Assembly: GCF_900217235.1 (NCBI RefSeq)
Contig: NZ_LT907975.1
Span: 2,579,001-2,643,000, forward strand
DNA: 64,000 nucleotides
DNA from: Pseudodesulfovibrio profundus
Lineage (GTDB): Bacteria; Desulfobacterota; Desulfovibrionia; Desulfovibrionales; Desulfovibrionaceae
Reading direction: 5' to 3'
This document shows, in pieces, positions 53,880 through 64,000 of this stretch. The notes beneath the pieces are model-generated. The model saw only the letters and a list, made by a program, of their open reading frames with translations, made no database searches and was not told where the DNA came from. Both the position numbers and the translations under genes were made by a program. Within the stretch, counting starts at the first letter, position 1; every line of letters starts with the position of its first letter.

Positions 53880-54359
53880 ATGGCCAAGAAAAAGAATAAG
53901 AAAGCATCGCCCAATACCATTGGTACGAACAAACAGGCTCGACGCCTGTATGAGATTCTCGAAACCTTTGAAGCCGGCATCTCTCTACTCGGGACCGAAG
54001 TCAAATCCCTGCGCGGGGGGCACGTTTCCTTCAAGGATGGGTATGTGTCCTTTCACGATGGCTCTGCCTTTCTCGTAGGCGTGCATATCGCTCCCTATGA
54101 GCAGACCGGCCAGTACGACCAGCATGATCCCGAGCGTCGCCGCCGCCTGCTGCTGCACAAGCATGAGATTGATGTACTTCAGTCCAAGGTGGACCAGCGT
54201 GGTCTGACCGTTGTGCCCATGAAGATGTATTTTTCGCGGGGCAAGGTGAAGGTCCAGATCGGCCTTGGTCGAGGCAAGAATGTCCACTCCAAGAAGCAGG
54301 ACCTCAAGGATCGGGATATCCAGCGCGACACCCAGCGCCAGTTGGCGTCGTACAAATAG
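53880..54359 (+). CDS. smpB: SsrA-binding protein SmpB
   Basis: 159 residues, binds tmRNA for ribosome rescue. [17 protein letters not shown] and K-M-Y-F are diagnostic. The ssrA gene itself is not in the window. Confidence 0.97.
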   Translation: MAKKKNKKASPNTIGTNKQARRLYEILETFEAGISLLGTEVKSLRGGHVSFKDGYVSFHDGSAFLVGVHIAPYEQTGQYDQHDPERRRRLLLHKHEIDVLQSKVDQRGLTVVPMKMYFSRGKVKVQIGLGRGKNVHSKKQDLKDRDIQRDTQRQLASYK

Positions 54360-54443
54360 CAGGGGCGCGTTACTCAGCGCCTCCCCGTTATTGATGGCCT
54401 GTTCCCATTGACAGGGGGATGCTGCGCCCCGTAGCTTCGTTAC

Positions 54444-55835
54444 ATGTCCAAATATCCGAAACAACTGACTTCGGCCCATAAGCGCTTTTTGGCTGATCTC
54501 TTCCCTGGCGAGGATTGTATCCTCACACCGGAAGGGATGGCCCCGTTTTCTGCGGATGCCAGTCTGGAGCGGGCCATGCCGTGGGCTGTGGTTCGTCCGA
54601 AAGGTCGCGAACAGATCGAAGAGCTGCTGCGGTGGGCAGATACCGAACGGATGCCCATCTACACCCGTGCTCGCGGGACAGGGCGGGTCGGCAATGCAGT
54701 CCCGTCACTGGGCGGGGTGGTTGTTTCCGTACTGAAGATGGATTCGGTGCTTGAAGTGGACCCGGTCGACTCGGTTGCTGTGACGCAACCCGGTGTCATC
54801 ACCTCGGAATTACAGGCAGAATGTGCGAGGCATAATCTCTACTATCCGCCAGATCCGGCCAGCGTGAAAATTTCCTCCATCGGCGGCAACGTGTCCACTT
54901 GTGCCGGTGGACTCAAGGCCGTGAAGTACGGCGTGACCCGCGACTGGGTATTGGGACTGGAGTCCGTGTTGCCGGGCGGTCGCGTCCTGCGCACTGGTGG
55001 CCGGTCCCACAAGGACGTGGTCGGGCTGGACCTGACACGGCTGTTTGTCGGCTCCAACGGCAAGCTGGGCATCATCACCGAGGTCATCGTCAAACTCATT
55101 CCCATGCCCGAGGCGTCCATTTCACTGCTGGCGGGATTCAGCAATTTGCATTCCTCGCTGGAAGGAGCAAGGGCGGTGTTCCAGAGCGGTGTTCTTCCGG
55201 CGGCCTGCGAATTCATGGACAGGATCACGTTGCAGGCAGTGCGCGAGGCGGGTGGAGACATCCCACTGGCGGCGTCGGCTGAGGCGGCTTTGCTGTTCAA
55301 GCTCGAAGGCACGGAGGAAGGCGTGGCTGCCGAGGTCCGTCAACTGTCGGCTGCGCTCAAATCGGTCAATCCGGTCTCCATGGAGATGGGGCGAGGTGCC
55401 GAGGAGGAGCGCATCTGGAGCGTGCGCCGGGGCATTTCGCCCGCAGCGTTCCGCATCAAGCCGACCAAGATTGCCGAAGACATTTCCGTGCCGCGCAGTC
55501 AGGTGGCCACGGCTGTTGAGCGCGCCCATGCTATCGGTGGAAACCATGGCCTGACCGTGCTCTGTTTCGGGCACCTGGGTGACGGCAATATCCACGTTAA
55601 TATCATGCATGACGGCGACATCCCTTCCGAAGTCGAGGCGGCCCACAAAGCCAAAAATGAAATTTTCCGACTCGCGGTCGATCTCGGCGGCACCATTTCC
55701 GGGGAGCATGGCACCGGACTGACCAAGGCGTCTTTCGTGCCGAAACAGTTGACCGCCCTTGAGATGGAACTGATGGCTTCCATCAAGGCGTCATTTGACC
55801 CGCATGCAATAATGAACCCCGGCAAGGGGTGGTAG
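54444..55835 (+). CDS. Glycolate/lactate oxidase flavin subunit (GlcD-like)
   Basis: 463 residues. FAD_binding_4 with R-A-R-G-T-G-R-V-G-N-A and G-G-N-V-S-T-C-A-G-G, FAD-oxidase C domain, G-E-H-G-T-G near the end. Oxidises a 2-hydroxy acid; electrons go to the Fe-S partner that starts 37 nt later. Homologous to the N-terminal half of the fused enzyme at 8-10.8 kb. Confidence 0.93.
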   Translation: MSKYPKQLTSAHKRFLADLFPGEDCILTPEGMAPFSADASLERAMPWAVVRPKGREQIEELLRWADTERMPIYTRARGTGRVGNAVPSLGGVVVSVLKMDSVLEVDPVDSVAVTQPGVITSELQAECARHNLYYPPDPASVKISSIGGNVSTCAGGLKAVKYGVTRDWVLGLESVLPGGRVLRTGGRSHKDVVGLDLTRLFVGSNGKLGIITEVIVKLIPMPEASISLLAGFSNLHSSLEGARAVFQSGVLPAACEFMDRITLQAVREAGGDIPLAASAEAALLFKLEGTEEGVAAEVRQLSAALKSVNPVSMEMGRGAEEERIWSVRRGISPAAFRIKPTKIAEDISVPRSQVATAVERAHAIGGNHGLTVLCFGHLGDGNIHVNIMHDGDIPSEVEAAHKAKNEIFRLAVDLGGTISGEHGTGLTKASFVPKQLTALEMELMASIKASFDPHAIMNPGKGW

Positions 55836-55872
55836 CAATCCGCCACCGTTGCCAGCGCGGTGTTTGCGGGAT

Positions 55873-57009
55873 ATGAGTGCCACCATGTCTGGAAATTGCA
55901 TCCTCTGCGGCAAATGTTTGTCCGTTTGCCCGCTCATCAAAACCACCAATCGTGAAGAGTTGGGGCCACGGGCCAAGGCGGACCTGTGCCGACTGCTCGA
56001 CGAAGGACATATTCCCCTTTCCGAAAAGGATGCCGGAGAGTTGGCGTCCATGTGTCTCGGCTGTCGTCGCTGTACCAGCGTCTGTTCTCAGGGAGTGGAT
56101 GTCCCGGGGTTGGTGGCGGCTCTTCGCAGTGAACATCCCGGTTTCAAGGGATGGCTCTGGAAGACATGGCTCACCAATGCCGCTGCATTGTGGTCGGCCA
56201 GTTCTTCTGCCGCCAACCACCTGCCTGATTCGCTCAAACCCGAGCGGTTCGGCCCCTTCCTCAAAATGCTTGCCGGACTCAAGGGAGAATCCGGTCTGCG
56301 TCCTGCGTTTATTCCAACTTCCTTCCCCAATTCATATAAGGGGAAAAAAGTGCTCCTGTTTGCCGGATGCACGGCCAATTACGTTCAGGGGCGTTGGCTC
56401 ATGGCTGCGCTCCGATTGCTCGATGGGTTGGGTATGGAAGTAATTCCCGGCGATTTCAAATGCTGTGGGGGGAGCCTCAAAAGTGCAGGATTTGCTGACC
56501 AGGCCGCATCAATGCAGGAACACAATATTAATGTGTGGCGAAGCGCAGGGAAGCCTGATGTGGTGACGTTCTGCACCTCCTGCCGTGCCGCACTGCGAGC
56601 CTATCCATGTAATGACAAAGCGGAGCAGGAGGAGTGGGTCGCCGCACAGCATCCATTGTCCGAGCTTGTGCGTGAAATAGAGTTTTCTATATCGATTGAC
56701 GATAGTGTTCGGTTTGGCTACCATCGTCCCTGCCATGTAGGTAAAGCAGACGCCGATGGTGTGCTCATGCGGGCAGCTCTCGGTTCCCGGCTGGTGGTTT
56801 CCGGTGAAGAACAGTGTTGCGGATTTGGTGGCGTGATGCACTTGGCAGCCCCGGATATCTGCTCACAGGTCAATACCCAATGCTGGGATTCGTTTGGCGA
56901 AGCGGATGTGATCGTGACCGGATGCGCCGCCTGTGCTGCGCGGCTCGCTTCCTCGGCACCCGAGGGCAAGAGGGCCGGACATTGGCTAGAGTTGATAGGT
57001 GAGCCATGA
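55873..57009 (+). CDS. Glycolate oxidase Fe-S subunit (GlcF-like)
   Basis: 378 residues. Two [4Fe-4S] motifs (C-I-L-C-G-K-C-L-S-V-C-P and C-L-G-C-R-R-C-T-S-V-C) followed by two CCG domains (K-C-C-G-G-S, Q-C-C-G-F-G-G). The ATG at 55873 is preferred over a TTG 24 nt upstream. Partner of the GlcD-like subunit; passes electrons to the quinone pool. Confidence 0.92.
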   Translation: MSATMSGNCILCGKCLSVCPLIKTTNREELGPRAKADLCRLLDEGHIPLSEKDAGELASMCLGCRRCTSVCSQGVDVPGLVAALRSEHPGFKGWLWKTWLTNAAALWSASSSAANHLPDSLKPERFGPFLKMLAGLKGESGLRPAFIPTSFPNSYKGKKVLLFAGCTANYVQGRWLMAALRLLDGLGMEVIPGDFKCCGGSLKSAGFADQAASMQEHNINVWRSAGKPDVVTFCTSCRAALRAYPCNDKAEQEEWVAAQHPLSELVREIEFSISIDDSVRFGYHRPCHVGKADADGVLMRAALGSRLVVSGEEQCCGFGGVMHLAAPDICSQVNTQCWDSFGEADVIVTGCAACAARLASSAPEGKRAGHWLELIGEP

Positions 57010-57061
57010 ATCTAGCGCGGCCATTCAGAGACTATTATTTCAATCGGATATCGCAGGACGG

Positions 57062-57859
57062 ATGAGCAAAGCCGACACGCTACAATCCATACAAAACAAC
57101 GTCATGCAGGTGCTGGTCGGAACAGTGGAGCTGCTCCGGGCGGCACCGGCCCAGTGGATATTGCTGGTTGTCGTTCTCTTTGGTGTCAGGAAACTCCATT
57201 CGCCTTTCCCGTACCAGAATATGACCGGCGTGGCGCTCTATGCGACCAGCTGGACGGTTTCCTTCCTGATCAGTTTCCTCCACCTCGTGGTGTTTCTGGC
57301 AGTATTGCTGACTGCTCTTAGGGTATTTGAAAAGAGGCCATCAACCAGTTATCGAACACTGCCTCGTCTGATCAAAAAAGCATTTCCTTACGCACTAACC
57401 ATCTTTTTTGTCGCAAATTATATTTTGCCGTGGATCGCCTTCGGAATCATTGAAGCCGGTGACTTGCTCAGGCAGCCATGGCTGGAGCCGCATATCTTCC
57501 ATGGAGCGTTTTTCACATCCGTGGTCCTTGTATATTGGTTTCAGGCCCGACTGGGGATGGTCTTCTGGGGTATCGTTACAGGAGTACCCATCTCTTTTAA
57601 GCAGTCATGGCGTTTGACCGGGACAAAGCAGGGGGAGCTGTTCACGCTGGTCCTTGTCTGCTCGGTAACCCGCGAAATATCCGGGGCAGTGACAGCGTTT
57701 TTGCCTGTGTGGGCGTGGGAAGTCGTGTTGTTGACAGTTGTGCCTTACCTCACCTTGCATGTCGTGTTTTTCTGGGTGGTGGCCGCCGTCTTCTACAACG
57801 AGCTTGCCAAAGGCAGATTGGAAGACGATGGAGTGCAGCCAGACCGAAACGTGTCGTGA
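57062..57859 (+). CDS. Six-helix membrane protein, copy 1
   Basis: About 265 residues, membrane helices at about 31-48, 58-88, 108-132, 150-172, 196-214 and 225-246. No known motif. Resembles the next gene in size, hydrophobic layout and in a Y-R-T-L-P-R-L-I-K-K / R-Q-S-F-A-W-S type cytoplasmic loop, so the two may be ancient duplicates. The start at 57062 overlaps no other gene; an upstream ATG in the glcF stop region is possible. Possibly co-transcribed with glcDF and secA. Confidence 0.68.
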   Translation: MSKADTLQSIQNNVMQVLVGTVELLRAAPAQWILLVVVLFGVRKLHSPFPYQNMTGVALYATSWTVSFLISFLHLVVFLAVLLTALRVFEKRPSTSYRTLPRLIKKAFPYALTIFFVANYILPWIAFGIIEAGDLLRQPWLEPHIFHGAFFTSVVLVYWFQARLGMVFWGIVTGVPISFKQSWRLTGTKQGELFTLVLVCSVTREISGAVTAFLPVWAWEVVLLTVVPYLTLHVVFFWVVAAVFYNELAKGRLEDDGVQPDRNVS

Positions 57860-57941
57860 TGGTGACAACCCACGGTTTGACTTTGCCCCGACAACGGATT
57901 GTGGTATCCACAGCCCAACGCGAATATGTGCCGGGAGCCTG

Positions 57942-58727
57942 ATGACCACACCCTTTTCCACGCCTGACATAGCCTACGAAACATTGCGCCGCCTGAAAGC
58001 GCAATGGCAGATGGTCTTGCCTGTGGTTTGCGGTCTCGCGCTGCTCTATCTCGCCACCGGATTGTCGCGGGCGCTCTTTCCGGGATTGTACACATTTGAT
58101 CCCTTCGACAAAATTTGGCTGCTCATGCCCGAAGCGTTGGTCGGTGGCCCGCTCATCGCCCTGTTGCATCACCGATTGCTGACTGTTCGTCAGTCTTTTG
58201 CGTGGTCACGGGAGAATCTCTTTGTCAAACTGCTGAAGGCATCGGTGTACTATTACCTGTTATCCATGCTATTTGCCGTTGGCCTGTTTGTGTCGACGCA
58301 GGCTGTTCCCGCCCTCATCGGGTTTGTTCTGGGCCCTTCGCTGGGGGCGCTTTACCCGGTGGTCGTCATTGGCGGGGTGGTCGTTTTTCTGCTGGTTTAT
58401 GTCCGGCTGATTTTGGTGTATCCATTCCTGGCGGGTGCGGAGCGGGAGCCGCTGGTGCATTCCATGCTGCTCACGCGAGGAAAGACGCGGCAAATCGCGT
58501 CCTGCCTCTTGCTTCTGAGCGCTCCCGTGCTTATCCCTTGGATTGGCGCCGCCGTATACGGGGGCGACTGGCTGAATCCCAGCCTCGGGCCGGGGATACC
58601 TCTATTGCCGATAATCGCGCGCACGTTTGTTTTGACGTTGGGCGCACTGTTACTTTCAAGCGGGGCTTGCGTCATATATGAAGCCCTCCTCGCCGATGCG
58701 GAAAAACAAAGCGGTGAGAGTGACTAA
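57942..58727 (+). CDS. Six-helix membrane protein, copy 2
   Basis: 261 residues, helices at about 24-45, 60-80, 98-118, 128-152, 176-196 and 220-245. GGGAG before the ATG. No recognised family. See the previous entry; placed directly before secA (17 bp gap), though this could be coincidence. Role unknown. Confidence 0.7.
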   Translation: MTTPFSTPDIAYETLRRLKAQWQMVLPVVCGLALLYLATGLSRALFPGLYTFDPFDKIWLLMPEALVGGPLIALLHHRLLTVRQSFAWSRENLFVKLLKASVYYYLLSMLFAVGLFVSTQAVPALIGFVLGPSLGALYPVVVIGGVVVFLLVYVRLILVYPFLAGAEREPLVHSMLLTRGKTRQIASCLLLLSAPVLIPWIGAAVYGGDWLNPSLGPGIPLLPIIARTFVLTLGALLLSSGACVIYEALLADAEKQSGESD

Positions 58728-58744
58728 TAAATGTAGGAGTACGA

Positions 58745-61291
<2,547 letters not shown>

Positions 61292-61315
61292 CCCGCATCT
61301 GACGTAAAATCATTC

Positions 61316-61349
61316 ACGGCCTGTCGCTTTCAAGCGGCAGGCCGTTTTT
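61316..61349 (+). terminator. Terminator of secA
   Basis: Near-perfect stem ACGGCCTGTCGCTT / AAGCGGCAGGCCGT with a G.U, followed by five T. Confidence 0.93.
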
Positions 61350-61398
61350 GTTTCTGGGGAGAGTTGCCAGATTCGGTTGTTGGCATTAAAGATGTGTT

Positions 61399-62319
61399 AT
61401 GCGTCACCTTCTGATCGTTACCGCTTTCTTCCTTCTCTTGGTCGCCCCGGTTCGGGCGGCTGAGCCGGAGTTTCAATCCACGCCGGGGTTCATGCTGACC
61501 CCTTCGGTCAGCACGTCGAAAAAACTGCAAATCACGACAACGTTGAATCATGTCGGCGATGCGGAGTTCAGCCATGGCCTTGGGCGGGTGGAGGTCACTC
61601 GTGCTGAGTTGGCAGTGGATTATGGGATTATCAATGCGGCTTACGGTGTGTCCCGTTTCGAATGGGAGCGAACCGGTGTCATCCCGTTCTCTTCCGGGGA
61701 GCGTCCGCCGTGGTCATCCCTGCACGACCTGACACTCAAGGCCCAGTTGCTGAACGAAACCCTGGATGACAAGTGGCGATACTGGGTGAATGGAAAGGTC
61801 TCTTCATCCTTTGAGAACATGTTCCCCGGAGCTGTGGGTGTCGGCTTTGACGGCGGTATCGCCTATGATTTCTGGGACGGGTGGATGGTCGGTGCAACCC
61901 TTCGGACCACAGCACTGAGTGCGCTCAATGAAGATTTGTTCGGCGATGTGGAAATGGGGATGGCCCTGGCTGTCTCCCAGAAAACGCTGCGCCGAACCCT
62001 CAAGAATATGGGCCTGCTTCCTTTTGAGAGTACGGGGTCGAGCAATATCGGCTTCAGCATCGCTCTCATCGGTGCCGATAAAACCTATCGGCTGGACGCT
62101 GACAGCCCGGTATTTCGTAAAGGATATCTTGGGCTGCGCCAGTCTCGGATCGGTGCGTACTTTGAGTACACCCCCAACCCCAACGTTTCTATCTTTGCCG
62201 GCCCTGAATACTACTACGTTCGAGAGTACCGATTATACAATTCTGCTGGTGCGTTACGATCCACGCAGGAATTGGAGAATGCGCTGGGCGGTACCTTCCG
62301 TTTTCAGTGTCGATTCTGA
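61399..62319 (+). CDS. Outer-membrane beta-barrel protein
   Basis: 306 residues; signal peptide (L-L-I-V-T-A-F-F-L-L-L-V-A-P-V-R-A-A), then alternating strands and a final aromatic F-R-F-Q-C-R-F end, as in beta-barrels. Family not recognised. ATG at 61399 lacks a good ribosome site. Intact, unlike the broken barrel gene at 14.7 kb, with which it shares no obvious identity. Confidence 0.75.
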   Translation: MRHLLIVTAFFLLLVAPVRAAEPEFQSTPGFMLTPSVSTSKKLQITTTLNHVGDAEFSHGLGRVEVTRAELAVDYGIINAAYGVSRFEWERTGVIPFSSGERPPWSSLHDLTLKAQLLNETLDDKWRYWVNGKVSSSFENMFPGAVGVGFDGGIAYDFWDGWMVGATLRTTALSALNEDLFGDVEMGMALAVSQKTLRRTLKNMGLLPFESTGSSNIGFSIALIGADKTYRLDADSPVFRKGYLGLRQSRIGAYFEYTPNPNVSIFAGPEYYYVREYRLYNSAGALRSTQELENALGGTFRFQCRF

Positions 62320-62373
62320 TGTAAACCCCCAATCCTTCTTCATCTGAGGGATTGCACTGGTTGGCTGCAAAAG

Positions 62374-62415
62374 GAAAGGAAGCGAGGCCGGGAGGAGTGG
62401 CGTCCGCTTCCTTTC
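62374..62415 (-). terminator. Hairpin between convergent genes
   Basis: 11-bp perfect stem (62374-62384 and 62405-62415) with a 20-nt loop; followed on the minus strand by CCTTTT. Likely terminator for creA-nif11. Confidence 0.6.
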
Positions 62416-62449
62416 AGATATCCACGGGACAATCCCGGGATGTAAAATA

Positions 62450-62692
62450 CTATGCCTTGTCTTTGACTTCTTTGATGAGTTTTTGCGTTTCGCTCATGGG
62501 TTGGGCGTGTCCGGCCATGACCTTGGACGCCATTTCCCACACATCACCCATTTCGTCCTTTGTCAGATCATATCCTTTGGCGGTGATGAATGATTCCATG
62601 TCTTCCCGGGATGCCAACTGCATGGCCTCGGCAAGCATGGCAGGGTTGGACATGACGTCATCCACCAGGCGGGATACTTCTTCTTTGCTCAT
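62450..62692 (-). CDS. Nif11-domain protein
   Basis: 80 residues: S-K-E-E-V-S-R-L-V-D-D-V-M-S-N-P-A-M-L-A-E and Y-D-L-T-K-D-E-M fit the Nif11 leader domain (PF07862-like). Unlike RiPP precursors there is no double-Gly cleavage site and no Cys/Ser/Thr-rich core after it; the tail is ordinary. GGAGA upstream. 11 nt after creA, hence same operon. Role unknown. Confidence 0.72.
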   Translation of the reverse strand: MSKEEVSRLVDDVMSNPAMLAEAMQLASREDMESFITAKGYDLTKDEMGDVWEMASKVMAGHAQPMSETQKLIKEVKDKA

Positions 62693-62703
62693 CCTGTCTC
62701 CGG

Positions 62704-63216
62704 CTACTTGATCTTGACGACCGTGATACTGTTCTTGGGAGAGCCTTCCACAACCCGATCACTGTAAACCATGTAAATCAGGGTCTCCCGTTCTTTGTCA
62801 TAGAAACGAACCACCTGCATGGATTTGAAAATAAGAGATGTGCCTTTTCGGAAAACTCGTTTGCCATCCCTCTTGCCGCTTTTGACATCATCAGGTATTT
62901 CAATAGGTCCGGTTTGTACACATTCGATGGAAGCGTCGGATGGGTCTTCGGCTACACCTATCATGCCTTTGACGCCGCCTTTTCGTGCGCGGCTGAGGTA
63001 GCAGGTTATTCCGGGGACTTCCGGATCGTCGAACGCTTCCACGACGATGTCATCATCTCGGCTGAACATGTGAAACACCGTGTCCACCGTGCCGATGACT
63101 TCGGAGGCGACCGGTGAAGGCATGACTCCGCAAAGGAGCAATGCCATGACCACGACACGCATCAAACGGGCGAAGGAATTTCGGCGTTTGTTATGGAAAT
63201 AATCTAGTGATATCAT
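62704..63216 (-). CDS. creA: CreA family periplasmic protein
   Basis: About 170 residues with a signal peptide (V-V-V-M-A-L-L-L-C-G-V-M-P-S-P-V-A-S). E-V-I-G-T-V-D-T-V-F, F-D-D-P-x-V-x-G-I-T-C-Y-L-S-x-A, A-E-D-P-S-D-A-S-I are diagnostic of CreA. Start uncertain: ATG at 63216 or 63162; neither has a ribosome site. Function of CreA is unknown. Confidence 0.88.
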   Translation of the reverse strand: MISLDYFHNKRRNSFARLMRVVVMALLLCGVMPSPVASEVIGTVDTVFHMFSRDDDIVVEAFDDPEVPGITCYLSRARKGGVKGMIGVAEDPSDASIECVQTGPIEIPDDVKSGKRDGKRVFRKGTSLIFKSMQVVRFYDKERETLIYMVYSDRVVEGSPKNSITVVKIK

Positions 63217-63298
63217 TCTGAAGTATTTAGCAAGGTGCAGGAAAAATGGCAATAGTTCGCCATTTGATAATGAAGCTGCACATCCAAGGGTTTTATAT

Positions 63299-64000
63299 AT
63301 GGGTTTGGAAACAGGAAAATGTGATGTGTTGGGAGTCGATTACGGGGTAGGTACGCATGCCGGTATCCTCTCTGCCATCGCTCGCAGCGCAGAAGAACTG
63401 GCGTCCGGCCTTGGCTGGCCTGGCGGCGTCAATTCATTGTTGGAGTCGTTGGGTCGGGCAACAGGCGTGAGCCGGGTTTGGATTTTCCAGACAGTCAAGC
63501 TGACTTCGTCACATATTACACAGAATTATACGTTTGAGTGGGCTTCCGATCCAAAATACAAACAGATCGGTATGTCCATGTTCAACATGTTCACCACCTC
63601 CATCGACCAGCCGGAATACCGCGATATGGTCCAGAGCAGGAAGCAGGGCGGATGGCAGAAGGTGGTCACCGAACAACTCAGCGATGGATGGCTGCGCGAC
63701 TATCTGGTCGGGCAGAACATTAAATCCATGCTGACGCTCCCGGTCATGGTCGAAGGGGCCTGGTGGGGAACGCTGGGTTTTGACGACTGCGAGCGGGACT
63801 ATGATTGGTCGGACGAGGAAATTTCACTGCTCAGGACGGCCGGGTATCTCATTTCCAATGCCGTGCTGACGGATCGTTTGTCGGCCAAGCGCAAGCAGTT
63901 CAGCATTCTCAAGGAAATAACCGACAGCCATGCATGGTCCTATGACTTCAACTCCGGGCAGGTGTGGTGTTCGCAGGAGCTGATTCACTCCGTTCCCATG
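63299..64000 (+). CDS. GAF/PAS sensor protein, 3' end cut by window
   Basis: First 234 residues of a signalling protein. AAGGG 8 nt before the ATG. A GAF domain spans about 25-195 (S-L-L-E-S-L-G-R-A-T-G-V-S-R-V-W-I-F, then S-M-L-T-L-P-V-M-V-E-G-A-W-W-G-T-L-G-F-D, D-E-E-I-S-L-L-R-T-A); a PAS domain begins near 205 (A-W-S-Y-D-F-N-S-G). The output domain lies beyond the window, so kinase or cyclase cannot be decided. Confidence 0.85.
   Translation, partial: MGLETGKCDVLGVDYGVGTHAGILSAIARSAEELASGLGWPGGVNSLLESLGRATGVSRVWIFQTVKLTSSHITQNYTFEWASDPKYKQIGMSMFNMFTTSIDQPEYRDMVQSRKQGGWQKVVTEQLSDGWLRDYLVGQNIKSMLTLPVMVEGAWWGTLGFDDCERDYDWSDEEISLLRTAGYLISNAVLTDRLSAKRKQFSILKEITDSHAWSYDFNSGQVWCSQELIHSVPM

Noticed and set aside
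54360..54400. Terminator after smpB
   Set aside because: Arms are imperfect with a bulge and the T-run is weak.

Overview
The window looks like chromosome of a Desulfovibrionaceae (Desulfovibrio/Pseudodesulfovibrio-like) sulfate reducer. Grounds: a DVU0772-like protein, large one-chain FAD/Fe-S lactate-type and two-gene glycolate-type dehydrogenases with CCG domains, a quinol-side multihaem cytochrome cluster, TrmD fused to a second methyltransferase domain, a HPr/enzyme I set next to an EIID remnant, and many strong GGAGG ribosome sites. Most genes are ordinary housekeeping or metabolic genes. The novelty lies in small accessory islands and in four insertion sequences (IS).

Layout. 1-7.9 kb: end of an IS3 element, two small unknown proteins, pncC, thpR, and a minus-strand histidine kinase-rdgB pair. 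This pair is divergent from rimO, and an IS5-family element (IS427-like, 823 bp) sits in the shared promoter region. A DnaQ-like exonuclease follows. 8-14.7 kb: D-lactate dehydrogenase-type flavoprotein, cobM/cbiF, a membrane-anchored periplasmic binding protein, a winged-helix/ferredoxin protein and yjbQ.

14.7-22.8 kb (accessory): an outer-membrane protein gene split inside its signal peptide by a second IS5-family element; a three-gene cytochrome operon (octahaem cytochrome, membrane-anchored trihaem cytochrome, cytochrome b); a secreted protein built of eight PxDV(Y/F) repeats; and an IS256-family element that landed in the last codons of a zinc-ribbon gene.

22.8-30 kb: truA, dinB, an unknown exported protein, a 57-residue Cys-rich protein, fliJ-motE, a tandem pair of structured repeats of about 240 bp (period about 258 bp), trmJ and a second binding protein. 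30-38.5 kb: a TAXI-type TRAP transporter (binding protein plus fused permease), malic enzyme, a K+/H+ antiporter with a potassium channel, and an SRAP (HMCES/YedK) protein.

38.6-54.4 kb: a translation/secretion cluster (ffh, rpsP, khpA, rimM, trmD, rplS), a FIST-GGDEF protein with a broken GGDEF motif, rnhB, a glycosyltransferase, a Gfo/Idh oxidoreductase, yraN-rsmI, bioB-bioY, EIID-HPr-enzyme I and smpB. 54.4-64 kb: glcD-glcF, two related membrane proteins, secA, an outer-membrane protein, a creA-nif11 pair and the start of a GAF-domain sensor.

Metabolic reading (inference): lactate/glycolate oxidation, quinone-linked periplasmic electron flow through multihaem cytochromes and TRAP uptake of organic acids feeding malic enzyme all suit an anaerobic organic-acid oxidiser. 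No CRISPR array, tRNA or rRNA was recognised.
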